Shown here piece after piece: positions 50,138 through 60,444 of a DNA stretch of 64,000 nucleotides; the first letter of the stretch is position 1, and each line of letters begins with the position of its first letter. The position numbers and the translations under genes were made by a program. The stretch is from CAKKQX01 sp963734595 (lineage in GTDB: Bacteria; Pseudomonadota; Gammaproteobacteria; Burkholderiales; SG8-41): the NCBI GenBank assembly GCA_963734595.1, contig CAVTHV010000037.1:310001-374000 (forward strand), given 5' to 3'. A model generated the notes under the pieces. The model was not told the DNA's origin. It saw nothing but the letters and a program-made list of their open reading frames with translations, and ran no database searches.

Positions 50138-51487
50138 ATGGTCGCAAAGAACCGTGCCGTGCGCGTCGTCATCCTCGGCGCCGCCGGCCGCGATTTTCAC
50201 AACTTCAACGTCGTCTACCGCGATGATCCGGCGGTGGAAGTGGTGGCCTTTACCGCGGCGCAGATTCCGGGCATCGCCAACCGCCGCTATCCGGCCGCGC
50301 TTGCCGGCAAGCGCTACCCGCAGGGGATTCCGATCGTGGCGGAGGCGGATCTCGAAACGCTTTGCCACGACAAGGACGTGGAGCTGGTGGTGTTCGCCTA
50401 CAGCGACGTGCCGCACACGCACGTGATGCATCTCGCCTCGCGCGCGCTCGCGGCCGGCGCGGATTTCACCCTGCTCGGTCCCGATCGCACCATGCTCAAA
50501 GCGGCAGTGCCCGTCATCGCGGTGTCTGCCGTGCGCACCGGCTGCGGCAAGTCGCAGACCGTGCGCTATCTTTCGCGCAAGCTGCGCAACATGCGGCTGC
50601 GCGCGGCGGTGATCCGGCATCCGATGCCTTACGGCGATCTCGAGCAGCAGCGCGTCCAGCGGTTTGCCAAGCGTTCCGATCTCGACGCCGCCCATTGCAC
50701 CATCGAGGAGCGCGAGGAGTACGAACCGCACCTCGCCGCCGGCAACGTGGTGTTCGCCGGCGTGGATTACGCGGACATCGTCGCCCAGGCCGCGCGCGAG
50801 GCCGATCTCATTCTGTGGGACGGCGGCAACAACGATTTCCCGCTGGTCCGCCCCGACCTGCACATCGTGCTGGTCGACCCGCTGCGTCCGGAGCACGTGA
50901 CCACGCATCATCCGGGAGAGGCGGTGCTGCGGATGGCCGACATCGTCGTGATCGCGAAAGCCGATGCCGCGGCGCCCGCCGACGTCGTGCGCGTCGCGGA
51001 AGAGGCGCGCGCCGTCAATCCGCGCGCGGTGATCGTGCGCGCGGCGTCCCCGGTCACGCTCGATCACGCCGCCGCCGTGCGCGGCAAGCGCGTGCTCGCG
51101 GTCGAAGACGGGCCGACCATCACCCACGGCGGCATGCCGTACGGCGCGGCGCTGGTCGCCGCCGAGCAGGCGCATGCCGCGCGCATCGTGGACCCGCGCC
51201 CCTACGCCGCCCCCGGCATCGCCGAAGTCTACTCGCGCTATCCCCACATCGGCCCGGTGCTGCCGGCGATGGGCTACTCGCCCGAGCAGCTCGAAGCGCT
51301 GCGCCGGACGATCGACGCGGCCGAGGCTGACGTGGTGGTCGCTGGAACGCCGATCGATCTCGCGGCGCTGATCCACGTCAACAAACCGGTGTTTCGTGCG
51401 CGCTATGAGTTCGCCGAGCTTGAGACGCCGGGGCTGTGGACCGCGGTCGAGCGGCTGCTGGGAACGCTGCGCGGGCCCAGGACATGA
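50138..51487 (+). CDS. Cyclic 2,3-diphosphoglycerate synthetase-like GTP/ATP-binding protein
   Basis: 449 residues. The N-terminal Rossmann-like part (RVVILGAAGRDFHNFNVVYRDDPAVEVVAFTAAQIPGI) with a YPQGIPI motif is followed by a P-loop SAVRTGCGKSQTVRYL (GCGKS at residues 135-139), then EREEYEPHLAAGNVVFAGVDYADI, ILWDGGNNDFPLVRPDLHIVLVDPLRPEH and DIVVIAKADAA (KxD, base recognition). The family is annotated from archaeal cPGS; in bacteria its role is unestablished, and it is often next to carbamate kinase. Here its stop overlaps the arcC start by 4 bases, so the two are co-translated. ATG 50138. Confidence 0.85.
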   Translation: MVAKNRAVRVVILGAAGRDFHNFNVVYRDDPAVEVVAFTAAQIPGIANRRYPAALAGKRYPQGIPIVAEADLETLCHDKDVELVVFAYSDVPHTHVMHLASRALAAGADFTLLGPDRTMLKAAVPVIAVSAVRTGCGKSQTVRYLSRKLRNMRLRAAVIRHPMPYGDLEQQRVQRFAKRSDLDAAHCTIEEREEYEPHLAAGNVVFAGVDYADIVAQAAREADLILWDGGNNDFPLVRPDLHIVLVDPLRPEHVTTHHPGEAVLRMADIVVIAKADAAAPADVVRVAEEARAVNPRAVIVRAASPVTLDHAAAVRGKRVLAVEDGPTITHGGMPYGAALVAAEQAHAARIVDPRPYAAPGIAEVYSRYPHIGPVLPAMGYSPEQLEALRRTIDAAEADVVVAGTPIDLAALIHVNKPVFRARYEFAELETPGLWTAVERLLGTLRGPRT

Positions 51488-52392
51488 AAGTCGTCGTCGC
51501 TCTTGGCGGCAATGCGCTGCTGAAGCGCGGCGAGCCGCTCGAGGCCGAGGTGCAGCGGCGGAACGTCGCGCGCGCCGCCACGTCAATCGCGTCGATCGCG
51601 CACACTCACAAGGTCGTCGTCACCCACGGCAACGGCCCGCAGGTGGGACTGCTCGCGTTGCAGGCGGCGTCCTATTCGCAGGTGTCGCCGTACCCGCTCG
51701 ACATGCTGGGCGCCGAGACCGAAGGCATGATCGGCTACATGATCGAGCGGGAGCTCAGAAGCCTTTTGCCCCAGCATCAGATCGTGACGCTGCTCACCCA
51801 GATCGAAGTGAACATGAACGACCCGGCGTTCAAGCATCCCACCAAACCGATCGGCCCGTTGTTCGACCGCGCGCAGGCGCAGCGTCTCGAAAAAGAGCGC
51901 GGCTGGACCATGGCGGCGGATGGGCCGGGATGGCGGCGCGTGGTGTCATCCCCCGAGCCGATCCGCATTCTGGAACTCAATACCATCCGCCTGCTCGTCG
52001 CCGCCGGAGCGCTGGTGGTGTGTGCGGGAGGCGGCGGCATCCCGGTAACGGTCACTGCCGCCGGCGCCGTGCATGGCGTAGAGGCGGTGATCGACAAGGA
52101 TCTCGCGGCGGCGCTGCTCGCGCATCAACTCGGTGCCGATGTACTGCTGCTGCTCACCGATGTGGATGCGGTGTACCTGGGATGGGGCACGGACAAGCAG
52201 CGCGCGCTGCGCGAGGTCTCGCCCGAGGAATTGCGAAAGCACGCTTTCGCGCCGGGGTCGATGAAGCCCAAGGTCGACGCCGTCTGCCGCTTCGTGGAAT
52301 CGGGCGGCGGCTTCGCCGGCATCGGCCGGCTGGAAGATGCCGTGTCGATCCTCCTCGGCCATGCGGGACGATCGTGCGCGCGCCGGCGATGA
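51484..52392 (+). CDS. arcC: Carbamate kinase
   Basis: Interconverts ATP plus carbamate and ADP plus carbamoyl phosphate; about 302 residues as printed. Evidence: MKVVVALGGNALLKRGEP, HKVVVTHGNGPQVGLLALQ, PLDMLGAETEGMIGYMIE, AGGGGIPVTV, VIDKDLAAALLAHQLGADVLLLLTDVDAVYLGWGT and GSMKPKVDAVCRFVESGGGFAGIG, all hallmark motifs. The printed C-terminus (..HAGRSCARRR) is atypical; inserting one base near 52369 gives ..HAGTIVRAPAMTLDFV.. with a stop at 52433 and 316 residues, closer to family length. No arcA/arcB, so not a classical arginine deiminase operon; paired with the cPGS-like gene. Confidence 0.9.
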   Translation: MKVVVALGGNALLKRGEPLEAEVQRRNVARAATSIASIAHTHKVVVTHGNGPQVGLLALQAASYSQVSPYPLDMLGAETEGMIGYMIERELRSLLPQHQIVTLLTQIEVNMNDPAFKHPTKPIGPLFDRAQAQRLEKERGWTMAADGPGWRRVVSSPEPIRILELNTIRLLVAAGALVVCAGGGGIPVTVTAAGAVHGVEAVIDKDLAAALLAHQLGADVLLLLTDVDAVYLGWGTDKQRALREVSPEELRKHAFAPGSMKPKVDAVCRFVESGGGFAGIGRLEDAVSILLGHAGRSCARRR

Positions 52393-55300
52393 CGCTCGAT
52401 TTCGTCCGCCGCGCCGGCCTGCCGCCGCGCTAGCCATTTTCGCGACCCGACCAGAGCCCAAGACCCAGGGCGGCGCCATCGTCATCCGCGGCGCGCGCCA
52501 GAACAATCTCAAGAACCTGACGCTGGAACTGCCGCACAACGCACTCACCGTGGTGACGGGCGTGTCCGGCAGCGGCAAGTCGTCGCTGGTGTTCGACACG
52601 CTCTACGCGGAGGGCCAGCGCCGCTACGTCGAGACCTTCTCGCCGTACGCGCGCCAGTTCCTCGACCGCCAGGACCGGCCGCAGGTGGACAGCATCGACG
52701 GCATCCCGCCGGCGATCGCCATCGACCAGACCAATCCGGTGCGCACCTCACGTTCGACGGTCGGCACCATGACCGAGCTCAACGATCACCTGAAGCTGTT
52801 GTATGCGCGCGCGACGCAACTGTATTGCCGCAGTTGTGGTGCGCCGGTGCGGCGCGACACGCCGCAAAGCATCGTGGACGACGTGGTGCGGCGCGCGCGC
52901 GACGCCGGCGATCCGCGCCTCGTCATCGCTTTCCCCGTCGAGGTCCCGAAAAATTTCGGCCTCGCGGAAATCAAGCAACTGCTCGCAGCACAGGGCTACA
53001 CGCGCTTTCACAGCGAATCGCCGCAGCGCTGCGAAGTCATCCAGGACCGGTTGCGCGCCGGCAGCGCCGAACGCGCGCGCCTGTCGGAAGCCGTGGAAGC
53101 GGCGCTCAAGGTCGGACAAGGACGCATCAACGTGTATCCGCAAGCCGAAGGCGCGGAACCTCATCCCTCATCCCTCATCCCTCATCCCTCGCCGTGGAAA
53201 TACTCCACGGCGCTGCACTGCGCCGACTGCGACATCCATTACCAGGACCCGCTGCCCAGCCTGTTCTCCTTCAACTCGCCGATGGGCGCGTGCGACACCT
53301 GCCGCGGCTTCGGCCGCGTGATCGGCGTCGATTTCGGGCTGGTGGTGCCCGATGCGTCTCTGACGCTGCGCGGCGGCGCGGTGCGGCCGTGGCAGACGCC
53401 GAGCTTCAGGGAGTGCCAGGACGACCTGGTGAAATACGCGAAGAAGCGCGGCATGCCGCTGGACACGCCTTGGCGCGAGCTGAGCGAGGCGCAGCGGCGC
53501 TGGGTGCTGGAAGGCGAACCCGAGTGGGTGAACTGGAAGCAGTCCTGGCCCGGCATCTGGTACGGCGTGCGGCGCTTTTTCAAGTGGCTGGAGACCAAGG
53601 CCTACAAGATGCACATCCGCGTGCTGCTGTCGAAGTACCGCGCCTATACCGCGTGCACCGACTGCAACGGCGCGCGGCTCAAACCCGCCGCACTGCTGTG
53701 GCGGCTGGGGACGCTGGACAATGCGCGTAATGCGCTGGGGTCGCGCCCGCGCTTCCGGCCGCAGGGCGTGACGGTTTCCGATGCGGTGCTGGCGCAACTG
53801 CCGGGACTCAATCTGCACGAGCTGATGCTGCTGCCGCTCACCGACGTGCGGCGTTTGTTCGACGAGCTGCAACTGCCGCGACCGCTCGACGAAGCGACCG
53901 AACTGCTGGTGGGCGAAATCCGCACCCGGCTCGCCTATCTCGACCAGGTCGGCCTCGGTTATCTCAACCTCGACCGCCAGTCGCGCACGCTCTCCGGCGG
54001 CGAAGTGCAGCGCATCAACCTCACCACCGCGCTCGGCACGTCGCTGGTCAACACGCTGTTCGTGCTCGACGAGCCGTCGATCGGGCTGCATCCGCGCGAC
54101 ATGGGACGCGTGATCGAAGTGATGCAGCGGCTGCGCGACGCCGGCAACACGCTGGTGGTGGTGGAACACGATCCGCAGATCATGCTCGCCGCCGACCGCA
54201 TCCTCGACATGGGACCGGGGCCGGGCGAACATGGCGGCGAAGTCGTGTTTTTCGGCTCGCCAAAATCAATAATAAAAACAAGGGGTTCCATCACTGGCCG
54301 CTACCTGGGCGGGGAACTGCATGCGGATCGCGGCGTCGCGCCCGTCACGCCCGCGAAGAACGCGCCGTGCCTGCATCTGTCCGGCGCAACGGAACACAAT
54401 CTCAAGAACATCAGCGTGCGTTTTCCGCTGCGCCACATGATCTGCGTCACCGGCGTATCGGGCTCGGGCAAATCGACGCTGGTGCAGGACGTGCTGCACG
54501 CAGCGCTGTTGCAGGCCAAAGGCAAACCCACCGAGACGCCGGGCCGCCATCGCGCGCTCGCCGGGCACGAGCACATCACCGACGTGGTGCTGGTCGACCA
54601 GACGCCGATCGGGCGCACCACGCGTTCCAATCCCGCGAGCTACGTCGGCGCTTACGACGCGATCCGCAACCTGTATGCACGCACGCCGCTCGCGCGCGAG
54701 CGCGGCTACACCACCGGCACCTTCAGCTTCAATTCCGGCAACGGCCGCTGTCCGGCCTGCGGCGGCAACGGCTTCGAGCATGTCGAGATGCAGTTCCTGT
54801 CCGACGTCTACCTGCGCTGCCCCGATTGCGACGGCCGGCGCTACCGCGCGGAAATTCTCGAAGTCACGCTGCGCGGAAAATCCATCGCCGACGTGCTCGA
54901 CCTCACGGTGTCCGAAGCCTGCCGCTTCTTCGCCGATGAACCGGGTGTGCTCGCCACACTCGCCCCGCTGTCCGACGTCGGTCTCGATTACCTGAAGCTC
55001 GGCCAGCCGGTGCCCACGCTGTCGGGCGGAGAAGCGCAGCGTCTGAAACTTGGCGGGTCATTTGGCAGAACATGCTGCGACCCAGCGTCCGCGCAAGGGC
55101 AATGCGGCATCCGCCGCGCACACGCTGTTCCTGTTCGACGAGCCCACCACCGGCCTGCATTTCGAAGACGTGGCGCGGCTGCTGCAGGCCTTCCGCCGCC
55201 TGATCGCCGCCGGCCATTCGCTGGTGATCATCGAACACAACCTCGACGTGATCCGCGCCAGCGACTGGATCATCGACCTCGGGCCCGAAGGCGGCGACGC

Positions 55301-58151
55301 CGGCGGCGAGATCGTCTGCGAGGGCTCGGTGCAGGACGTGATGGCGCATACCACCTCGCACACCGGGCGCGCGCTGCGCGAATACGCCAAGGCGCTGAAG
55401 CCGGGTGCAGCCGAGGCGACTTTGCACGCATCGGCGATGCCTGCGGTGGTGCGCCACGACGCGATCCGCGTGCACCATGCGCGCGAGCACAATCTGCGCA
55501 ACATCGATGTTGATATTCCGCATGGCCGTTTCACCGTGATCACCGGCGTGTCGGGCAGCGGCAAGTCCACGCTTGCCTTCGACATTCTGTTCGCCGAGGG
55601 CCAGCGCCGTTATCTCGAATCCCTCAACGCCTACGCGCGCCAGTTCGTGCAATCGGCAGCACGTCCCGACGTGGACGCCATCTACGGCATTCCGCCCACC
55701 GTCGCCATCGAGCAGCGCACGAGCCGCGGCGGGCGCAAGAGCACGGTGGCCACGCTCACCGAGATCTACCACTTTCTGCGCCTGCTCTACGTCAAGCTCG
55801 GCACTCAGTATTGCCCGGACTGCGATGTGGCGATCGCACCGCAGAGCCTGGACAGCATCGCGGCGCGCATCCTGCGCGAGCATCGCGGGCACCGCATCGG
55901 CGTGCTCGCCCCGCTCGTGGTCAACCGCAAGGGTTATTACACCGACCTCGCCAAATGGGCGGCGGCGCGCGGCCATACCCATCTGATGGTGGACGACGCA
56001 TTCATCGAAACGGCGCGCTGGCCGCGGCTGTCGCGCTTCCAGGAACACAATATCGAGCTGCCTGTGGCCGACATCACGGTGAGCCCGGACAACGAAGCTG
56101 CGCTGCGCGCCGCGCTTGCTGCCGCCATCGAGCACGGCAAGGGCGTGGTGCACGTGCTGGGCAACCTGGGCGCGCTCGCGCAGGCCGTGCAGCGCAAGAG
56201 CACGGCACCAGTCCAGCTCACGCGCAGCGTGTTCTCTGTAAAGCGCGCCTGCCCATCCTGCAGCCTGAGCTTCCCGGAACTGGATCCGCGGCTGTTCTCC
56301 TTCAACTCGCGCCACGGCTGGTGCCCGGCCTGCTTTGGCACCGGGCTCAAGCTCGACGCCGTGGGCTGGGACGAGTCGCGCGAGAAAACCGGCACCGAAG
56401 ATCACGTGCTCGATTCCTGGCTGCAATGGCTGGAAATCGACGAGCCCTGCCCCGCCTGTCACGGCCAGCGTCTCAACAAACAGGCGTTGGCGGTGCGGCT
56501 GGCCGGCGCGTCCATTTCGGAGCTGACTGCGCGCCCCGTGAACCGGATCGCTGAATTCTTCCGCGGCTTCAAGCCCGGCGCGCGCGAAGCCGCGATTGCG
56601 CGCGACGTGCTGGCCGAACTGCGCAGCCGGCTCGGTTTCCTGCAGCAGGTGGGACTGGATTATCTGGCGCTGGACCGCGCCGCGCCCACGCTCTCGGGCG
56701 GCGAGGCGCAACGCATACGGCTCGCGGCACAGCTCGGCTCCAACCTGCAGGGCGTGTGCTACATCCTCGACGAGCCCACCATCGGCCTGCATCCGCGCGA
56801 CAACCGCATCCTGCTCGACACCCTGCAGCAGCTTGAATCCCGCGGCAACACGCTGGTGGTGGTGGAACACGACGAAGACACCATACGGCGCGCCGCGCAC
56901 GTCATCGACCTGGGGCCGGGCGCAGGCAAGCAGGGCGGGCAGGTGATCGCCAGCGGCACTGCGGCGGAACTGATGCGCCAGCCGCAATCCGTGACGGGCC
57001 GCTTTCTGGCGCACCCCTTGCTGCATCCGCTGCATCCGCCGCGCGCAGTGGACAGGCACACGCCGCGGCTGATCATCGAGGATGCCCGGCTGCACAACCT
57101 GAAGCATCTCGATGTGCGCCTGCCGCTGCAGCGCCTGGTCGTGATCACCGGCGTTTCCGGCTCCGGCAAATCGACGCTTGCACGGGATGTGCTCTACGCC
57201 AACCTGGCGCAGCAAATCGCGGCGCGGCGCACGAAAAAACAGCGGCCGCTCGCCGGGTGTGCGGCGCTGCATGGCGGAGACGACATTGGGCGCGTGCTCG
57301 AAGTCGATCAGACGCCGATCGGCAAAACGCCGCGCTCCTGCCCGGCGACCTATGTCGGGTTCTGGGATGCGATCCGCCGCCTGTTTGCAGCGACGACCGA
57401 AGCCCGCATGCGCGGGTTCACTGCAAGCCGGTTCTCGTTCAATACCAAGGGCGGGCGGTGCGACGCATGCGAAGGCCAGGGTATACGCAAAATAGAAATG
57501 AGTTTCCTGCCCGATGTCAGGGTGGCCTGCGAGGTGTGCGCAGGCGCGCGTTTCAACAATGAAACGCTGGCAGTACGATTCAAGGACAAATCCATTGGCG
57601 ATATTCTCGCGATGGATATCGACGAAGCGGCCGGTTTCTTCAGTGCGCATCCGCCGATACACCATGCGCTCACGCTGCTGCAAGATGTCGGCCTCGGTTA
57701 TCTCACGCTCGGCCAGCAGAGCCCGACGCTCTCCGGCGGCGAGGCGCAGCGCATCAAGCTCGTCACCGAATTGTCCAAGGTGCGCGCCGATGGCGCCGAC
57801 GCGGGCAACCGGCCGCGGCGGGCCGGCGCCGACCGCAGTACGCTTTACGTCCTCGACGAGCCCACCGTGGGCCTGCACATGGCGGATGTCGAGAAACTGA
57901 TCCGCGTATTGCACCGCCTGGTCGATGCCGGCAACTCGGTGGTGGTGATCGAGCACAACCTCGACATCATCGCCGATGCCGACTGGATCATCGATCTCGG
58001 CCCTGAAGGCGGCGATGCCGGGGGACGGATCGTCGCGCAGGGCGCACCGCAGGACATCGCAAAACACCCGGACCGCTCTCACACGGCGCGCGTGCTTGCC
58101 GGATTCCTTGCCGGACACGGACAACCGGATGCTGGAGACAGCGCGAAGTAA
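52361..58151 (+). CDS. uvrA: Excinuclease ABC subunit A, tandem (four-cassette) UvrA fusion (one frame break)
   Basis: About 1,929 residues after repair, twice normal UvrA. Two complete UvrA-like units in series, giving four Walker A motifs (GVSGSGKSSLVFDTL, GVSGSGKSTLVQDVL, GVSGSGKSTLAFDIL, GVSGSGKSTLARDVL), four LSGGE signatures and several zinc Cys clusters (CADCDIHY, CPACGGNGFEHVEM, CPACHGQRL, CDACEGQG). The frames meet at 55050-55051; deleting one T gives ..LSGGEAQRLKL-AGHLAEHA... Such double UvrAs occur in many beta- and gammaproteobacteria alongside normal uvrA; their repair role is not well defined. The start is uncertain: ATG 52361 overlaps arcC, and clear homology begins only at about 52480. 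A 7-bp repeat lies inside (53160-53187). Confidence 0.9.
53160..53187 (+). repeat. Heptanucleotide tandem repeat (CTCATCC x4) inside uvrA
   Basis: Four exact copies of CTCATCC followed by CTC. It encodes HPSSLIPHPS, a low-complexity insertion in the first UvrA unit between NVYPQAEGAE and the zinc motif region. Because 7 is not a multiple of 3, loss or gain of one copy would shift the frame. Confidence 0.8.
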
Positions 58152-58235
58152 ACATGGATCGTGACAACTCCAGCCGGTCTCATGCGTTATAGGTGTCGTT
58201 GCTTGCACCAAACGCTTCGACTAAGGGAGGAAAAA

Positions 58236-58385
58236 ATGCAGGATCTGCCCGGTCCCGGCCGTTGTCTTGCCATGCCCGTCATTCTCAGCGGCGCGCTGTT
58301 TGGCCGTATTGCGGGTGTCGGGGATAATCGGCGTGACAACAGGGAAGCGCAGTCCAACCCGGGGCGGATTTATTCCTCCGCCTGA
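58236..58385 (+). CDS. Small hypothetical protein
   Basis: 49 residues starting at ATG 58236 with a strong GGGAGG six bases upstream, between uvrA and a membrane diguanylate cyclase. Sequence MQDLPGPGRCLAMPVILSGA then LFGRIAGVGDNRRDNREAQS and a short tail; one short hydrophobic patch, not clearly a signal peptide. No family recognised. Either a real small gene or a chance frame with a good ribosome-binding site. The next gene starts 20 bases after its stop. Confidence 0.35.
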   Translation: MQDLPGPGRCLAMPVILSGALFGRIAGVGDNRRDNREAQSNPGRIYSSA

Positions 58386-58405
58386 CCATTGAGCCATTTG
58401 CAGAA

Positions 58406-59650
58406 TTGAAGCCTATTTCGAGCAGCGCAGTCCGCCGGGCAATTTTCGGCCTCGCCATGCCAGCTGTGGTGTTGATCGCAGCCTACTTTCTCGTCCCCCG
58501 CGTTTCCCATCTGCCGGCTTCGCTCGCGGGGCTCAAGGTTTACGGGGCTTACATCGCCCTCGCGCTGGGCGGCCTGGTCAGCCTGGCCTTCAACCGCGGA
58601 CGCGTGCTGCTGGCGCTGTTGTCGCTCGCGATCGCCTATGTGGGCTACCGCTCGGCACTCCTGCATGGCCTGGCAGGCTTCCCGGCACGCACGGTATTCG
58701 CGGCGCTGTGCATTTTCGTGCCGCTCAACCTGGGAATCCTGGGCGCTCTTCAGGAACGCGGCACCTTCAATATGCGCGGCCTGCAAAGGTTGGCCGTAAT
58801 TCTGCTCGAAATTGCCTTTACCGCCTGGCTCATTCTCTCGAGGAAGACCGCAACCGTCGCCTGGGTCTACGCGCCGCTTTCCGATATGGTGCCGGTGGCC
58901 GTTTCGCCGATTCCGCAACTGGGGCTGGCCATGATCGTCGCAAGCCTGGTGCTCAGCTTTACGGTGTGGTTTATCAGCCGTTCGGCGATCGATCTGGGGT
59001 TCGCGGGCGCCGTGGTGGCGTTCACGGTCGCCGCAAACGGCATCGCCTCGCCGAATATGTTTGCCATTTTCGTCGCCGCCGCCGCGCTGATCCTCACGAT
59101 CGCGGTGTTGCAGGATACGTTCCGCATGGCGTTCCGGGACGAACTGACCGGGCTGCCCAGCCGCCGCGCGCTGGGCGAAAGCCTGGCCGGGCTCGGCCGG
59201 CATTATTCGATCGCCATGCTGGATGTCGACCACTTCAAAAGTTTCAACGATTCCTATGGCCACGACATCGGCGACCAGGTGCTGAAGATGGTCGCAAGCA
59301 GGCTCGCCCATGTGGGCGGAGGCGGGAAAGCGTACCGCTACGGCGGCGAGGAATTCACCATCGTCTTCTCCGGCAAAAGCGTCGATAGGGTGATCCCGCA
59401 TCTCGAAGCGCTGCGCCGGAATATCGCAGACTACACGCTCGCGCTGCGCGCCGGCGACCGGCCGGCGCAGTCCGAGTCCGGCAAAAAACAGCGCGGCAAG
59501 CGCCGGGCGGAAAAAGCCGTGTCGGTGACCATCAGCATCGGCGTCGCGGAAAGGAATGACCGGCTTACCCTGCCTGATGAGGTCATCCAGGCCGCCGACA
59601 AGGCGCTCTACCGCGCCAAAAACCGGGGCCGCAACCGGGTCAGCCGCTGA
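58406..59650 (+). CDS. Membrane-bound GGDEF diguanylate cyclase
   Basis: 414 residues: seven or so N-terminal membrane helices (about residues 10-235) without a recognisable extracytoplasmic sensor, then a GGDEF domain (DELTGLPSRRALGE, MLDVDHFKSFNDSYGHDIGDQ, RYGGEEFTIVF). The catalytic GGEEF is intact, but the RxxD inhibitory site five residues upstream is missing (GGGGKAYRY), so product inhibition is not expected, unlike the other cyclase at 16413. A Lys/Arg-rich insert (KKQRGKRRAEKAV) precedes the last part. The start is TTG 58406 without a clear ribosome-binding site; ATG 58457 is an alternative. Confidence 0.88.
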   Translation: MKPISSSAVRRAIFGLAMPAVVLIAAYFLVPRVSHLPASLAGLKVYGAYIALALGGLVSLAFNRGRVLLALLSLAIAYVGYRSALLHGLAGFPARTVFAALCIFVPLNLGILGALQERGTFNMRGLQRLAVILLEIAFTAWLILSRKTATVAWVYAPLSDMVPVAVSPIPQLGLAMIVASLVLSFTVWFISRSAIDLGFAGAVVAFTVAANGIASPNMFAIFVAAAALILTIAVLQDTFRMAFRDELTGLPSRRALGESLAGLGRHYSIAMLDVDHFKSFNDSYGHDIGDQVLKMVASRLAHVGGGGKAYRYGGEEFTIVFSGKSVDRVIPHLEALRRNIADYTLALRAGDRPAQSESGKKQRGKRRAEKAVSVTISIGVAERNDRLTLPDEVIQAADKALYRAKNRGRNRVSR

Positions 59651-59694
59651 ACGCGCGCCCGGAACCCCGGTAGCCGGTTCAACTGCATACGGAT

Positions 59695-59708
59695 TTGATT
59701 GAGATCAA
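59695..59708 (+). promoter_or_regulatory. FNR/Anr box of the uspA promoter
   Basis: TTGAT-TGAG-ATCAA, exact FNR consensus, centre 59701.5. The -10 slot for a start at 59743 is 59731-59736, which reads GAGAAT (4 of 6, keeping A2, A4, A5, T6). Leader of 48 bases to the uspA ATG. Class II FNR layout. Confidence 0.75.
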
Positions 59709-59790
59709 AGTGTCCTGCCATTTCCGAAGGGAGAATGGATACTGATTTTTCCGTGACAGACCAGAATTTACGCTCCCAAGGAGGTGCCCC

Positions 59791-60225
59791 ATGCACCGAG
59801 TGCTGATACCGATCGACGGCTCCGAGACCTCGCTGCGCGCAGTGCGCCGCTTCGCCGCGCTGGCGCCCCATCTGCAGCAGACTGAAGTGCTGCTGCTGAA
59901 CGTCCAACATCCGGCGGCTATGAGTGAGCGGATCGCCAGTGGCCGCCCTTCGGAACTGCAATCCCTCGAAGCGCCGCTGCGGGAAGCCGGCAAAAAGGTG
60001 TTGGCACCGGTTCAGGCTGAGCTCGACCGCGCCGGGATTCCCCACGCCGGGCATGTCGAGTTCGGCGACCCGGCCGCGACCATCGCGGAGTTCGCAGGCA
60101 AACATCATTGCGAACAGATCATCATGGGCACGCACGGCCTGGGCGCCATCGCCAGCGTGGTGATGGGCTCCGTTGCCACCAAGGTGCTTCATTTCACCGG
60201 CATGCCCGTCATGCTGGTGAAATAG
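59791..60225 (+). CDS. Universal stress protein (UspA family)
   Basis: Single Usp domain, 144 residues. MHRVLIPIDGSETSLRAVRRFAAL (opening strand with the ATP-binding Asp), EVLLLNVQHP, and the ATP-binding signature GTHGLGAIASVVMGSVATKVLHFTGMPVMLVK (G-x2-G-x9-G-S). AAGGAGG is at 59779-59785, six bases before ATG 59791. An exact FNR-type site lies about 90 bases upstream, so low-oxygen induction is likely, as for Anr-controlled usp genes in Pseudomonas. Confidence 0.93.
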   Translation: MHRVLIPIDGSETSLRAVRRFAALAPHLQQTEVLLLNVQHPAAMSERIASGRPSELQSLEAPLREAGKKVLAPVQAELDRAGIPHAGHVEFGDPAATIAEFAGKHHCEQIIMGTHGLGAIASVVMGSVATKVLHFTGMPVMLVK

Positions 60226-60412
60226 AAACGCCGCCGGGCGTATGGCGCCGGTGGACCACGGCGCTGTTGTTTTTCTGGTCGGGCACGTGAACCGGTCCAC
60301 TCCCGGAAAGACGTTGTCTGAACGAATGCCGCGCTTTCGGTCTTCAGACTGACTGCATCGTTTTCATCTTTCCGGCGACCCCGCTCCGGTTTCGGGCTCG
60401 CGCACCTGGCGT

Positions 60413-60418
60413 TAGAAT
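60413..60418 (+). promoter_or_regulatory. Possible -10 element for pdxH
   Basis: TAGAAT 26 bases upstream of the pdxH ATG, in the same AATAGCGG context as the glnS -10 at 14028. No clear -35. Confidence 0.3.
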
Positions 60419-60444
60419 AGCGGCTGCCCACACCCGACCCGCCC

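Noticed and set aside
53160..53187. CRISPR-like repeat
   Set aside because: Only a 7-bp unit repeated four times without spacers, inside a coding sequence.
54903..58211. 1,102-codon minus-strand open frame antisense to uvrA
   Set aside because: Shadow of the GC-rich uvrA frame; no domain motifs, whereas the plus strand shows complete UvrA motifs.
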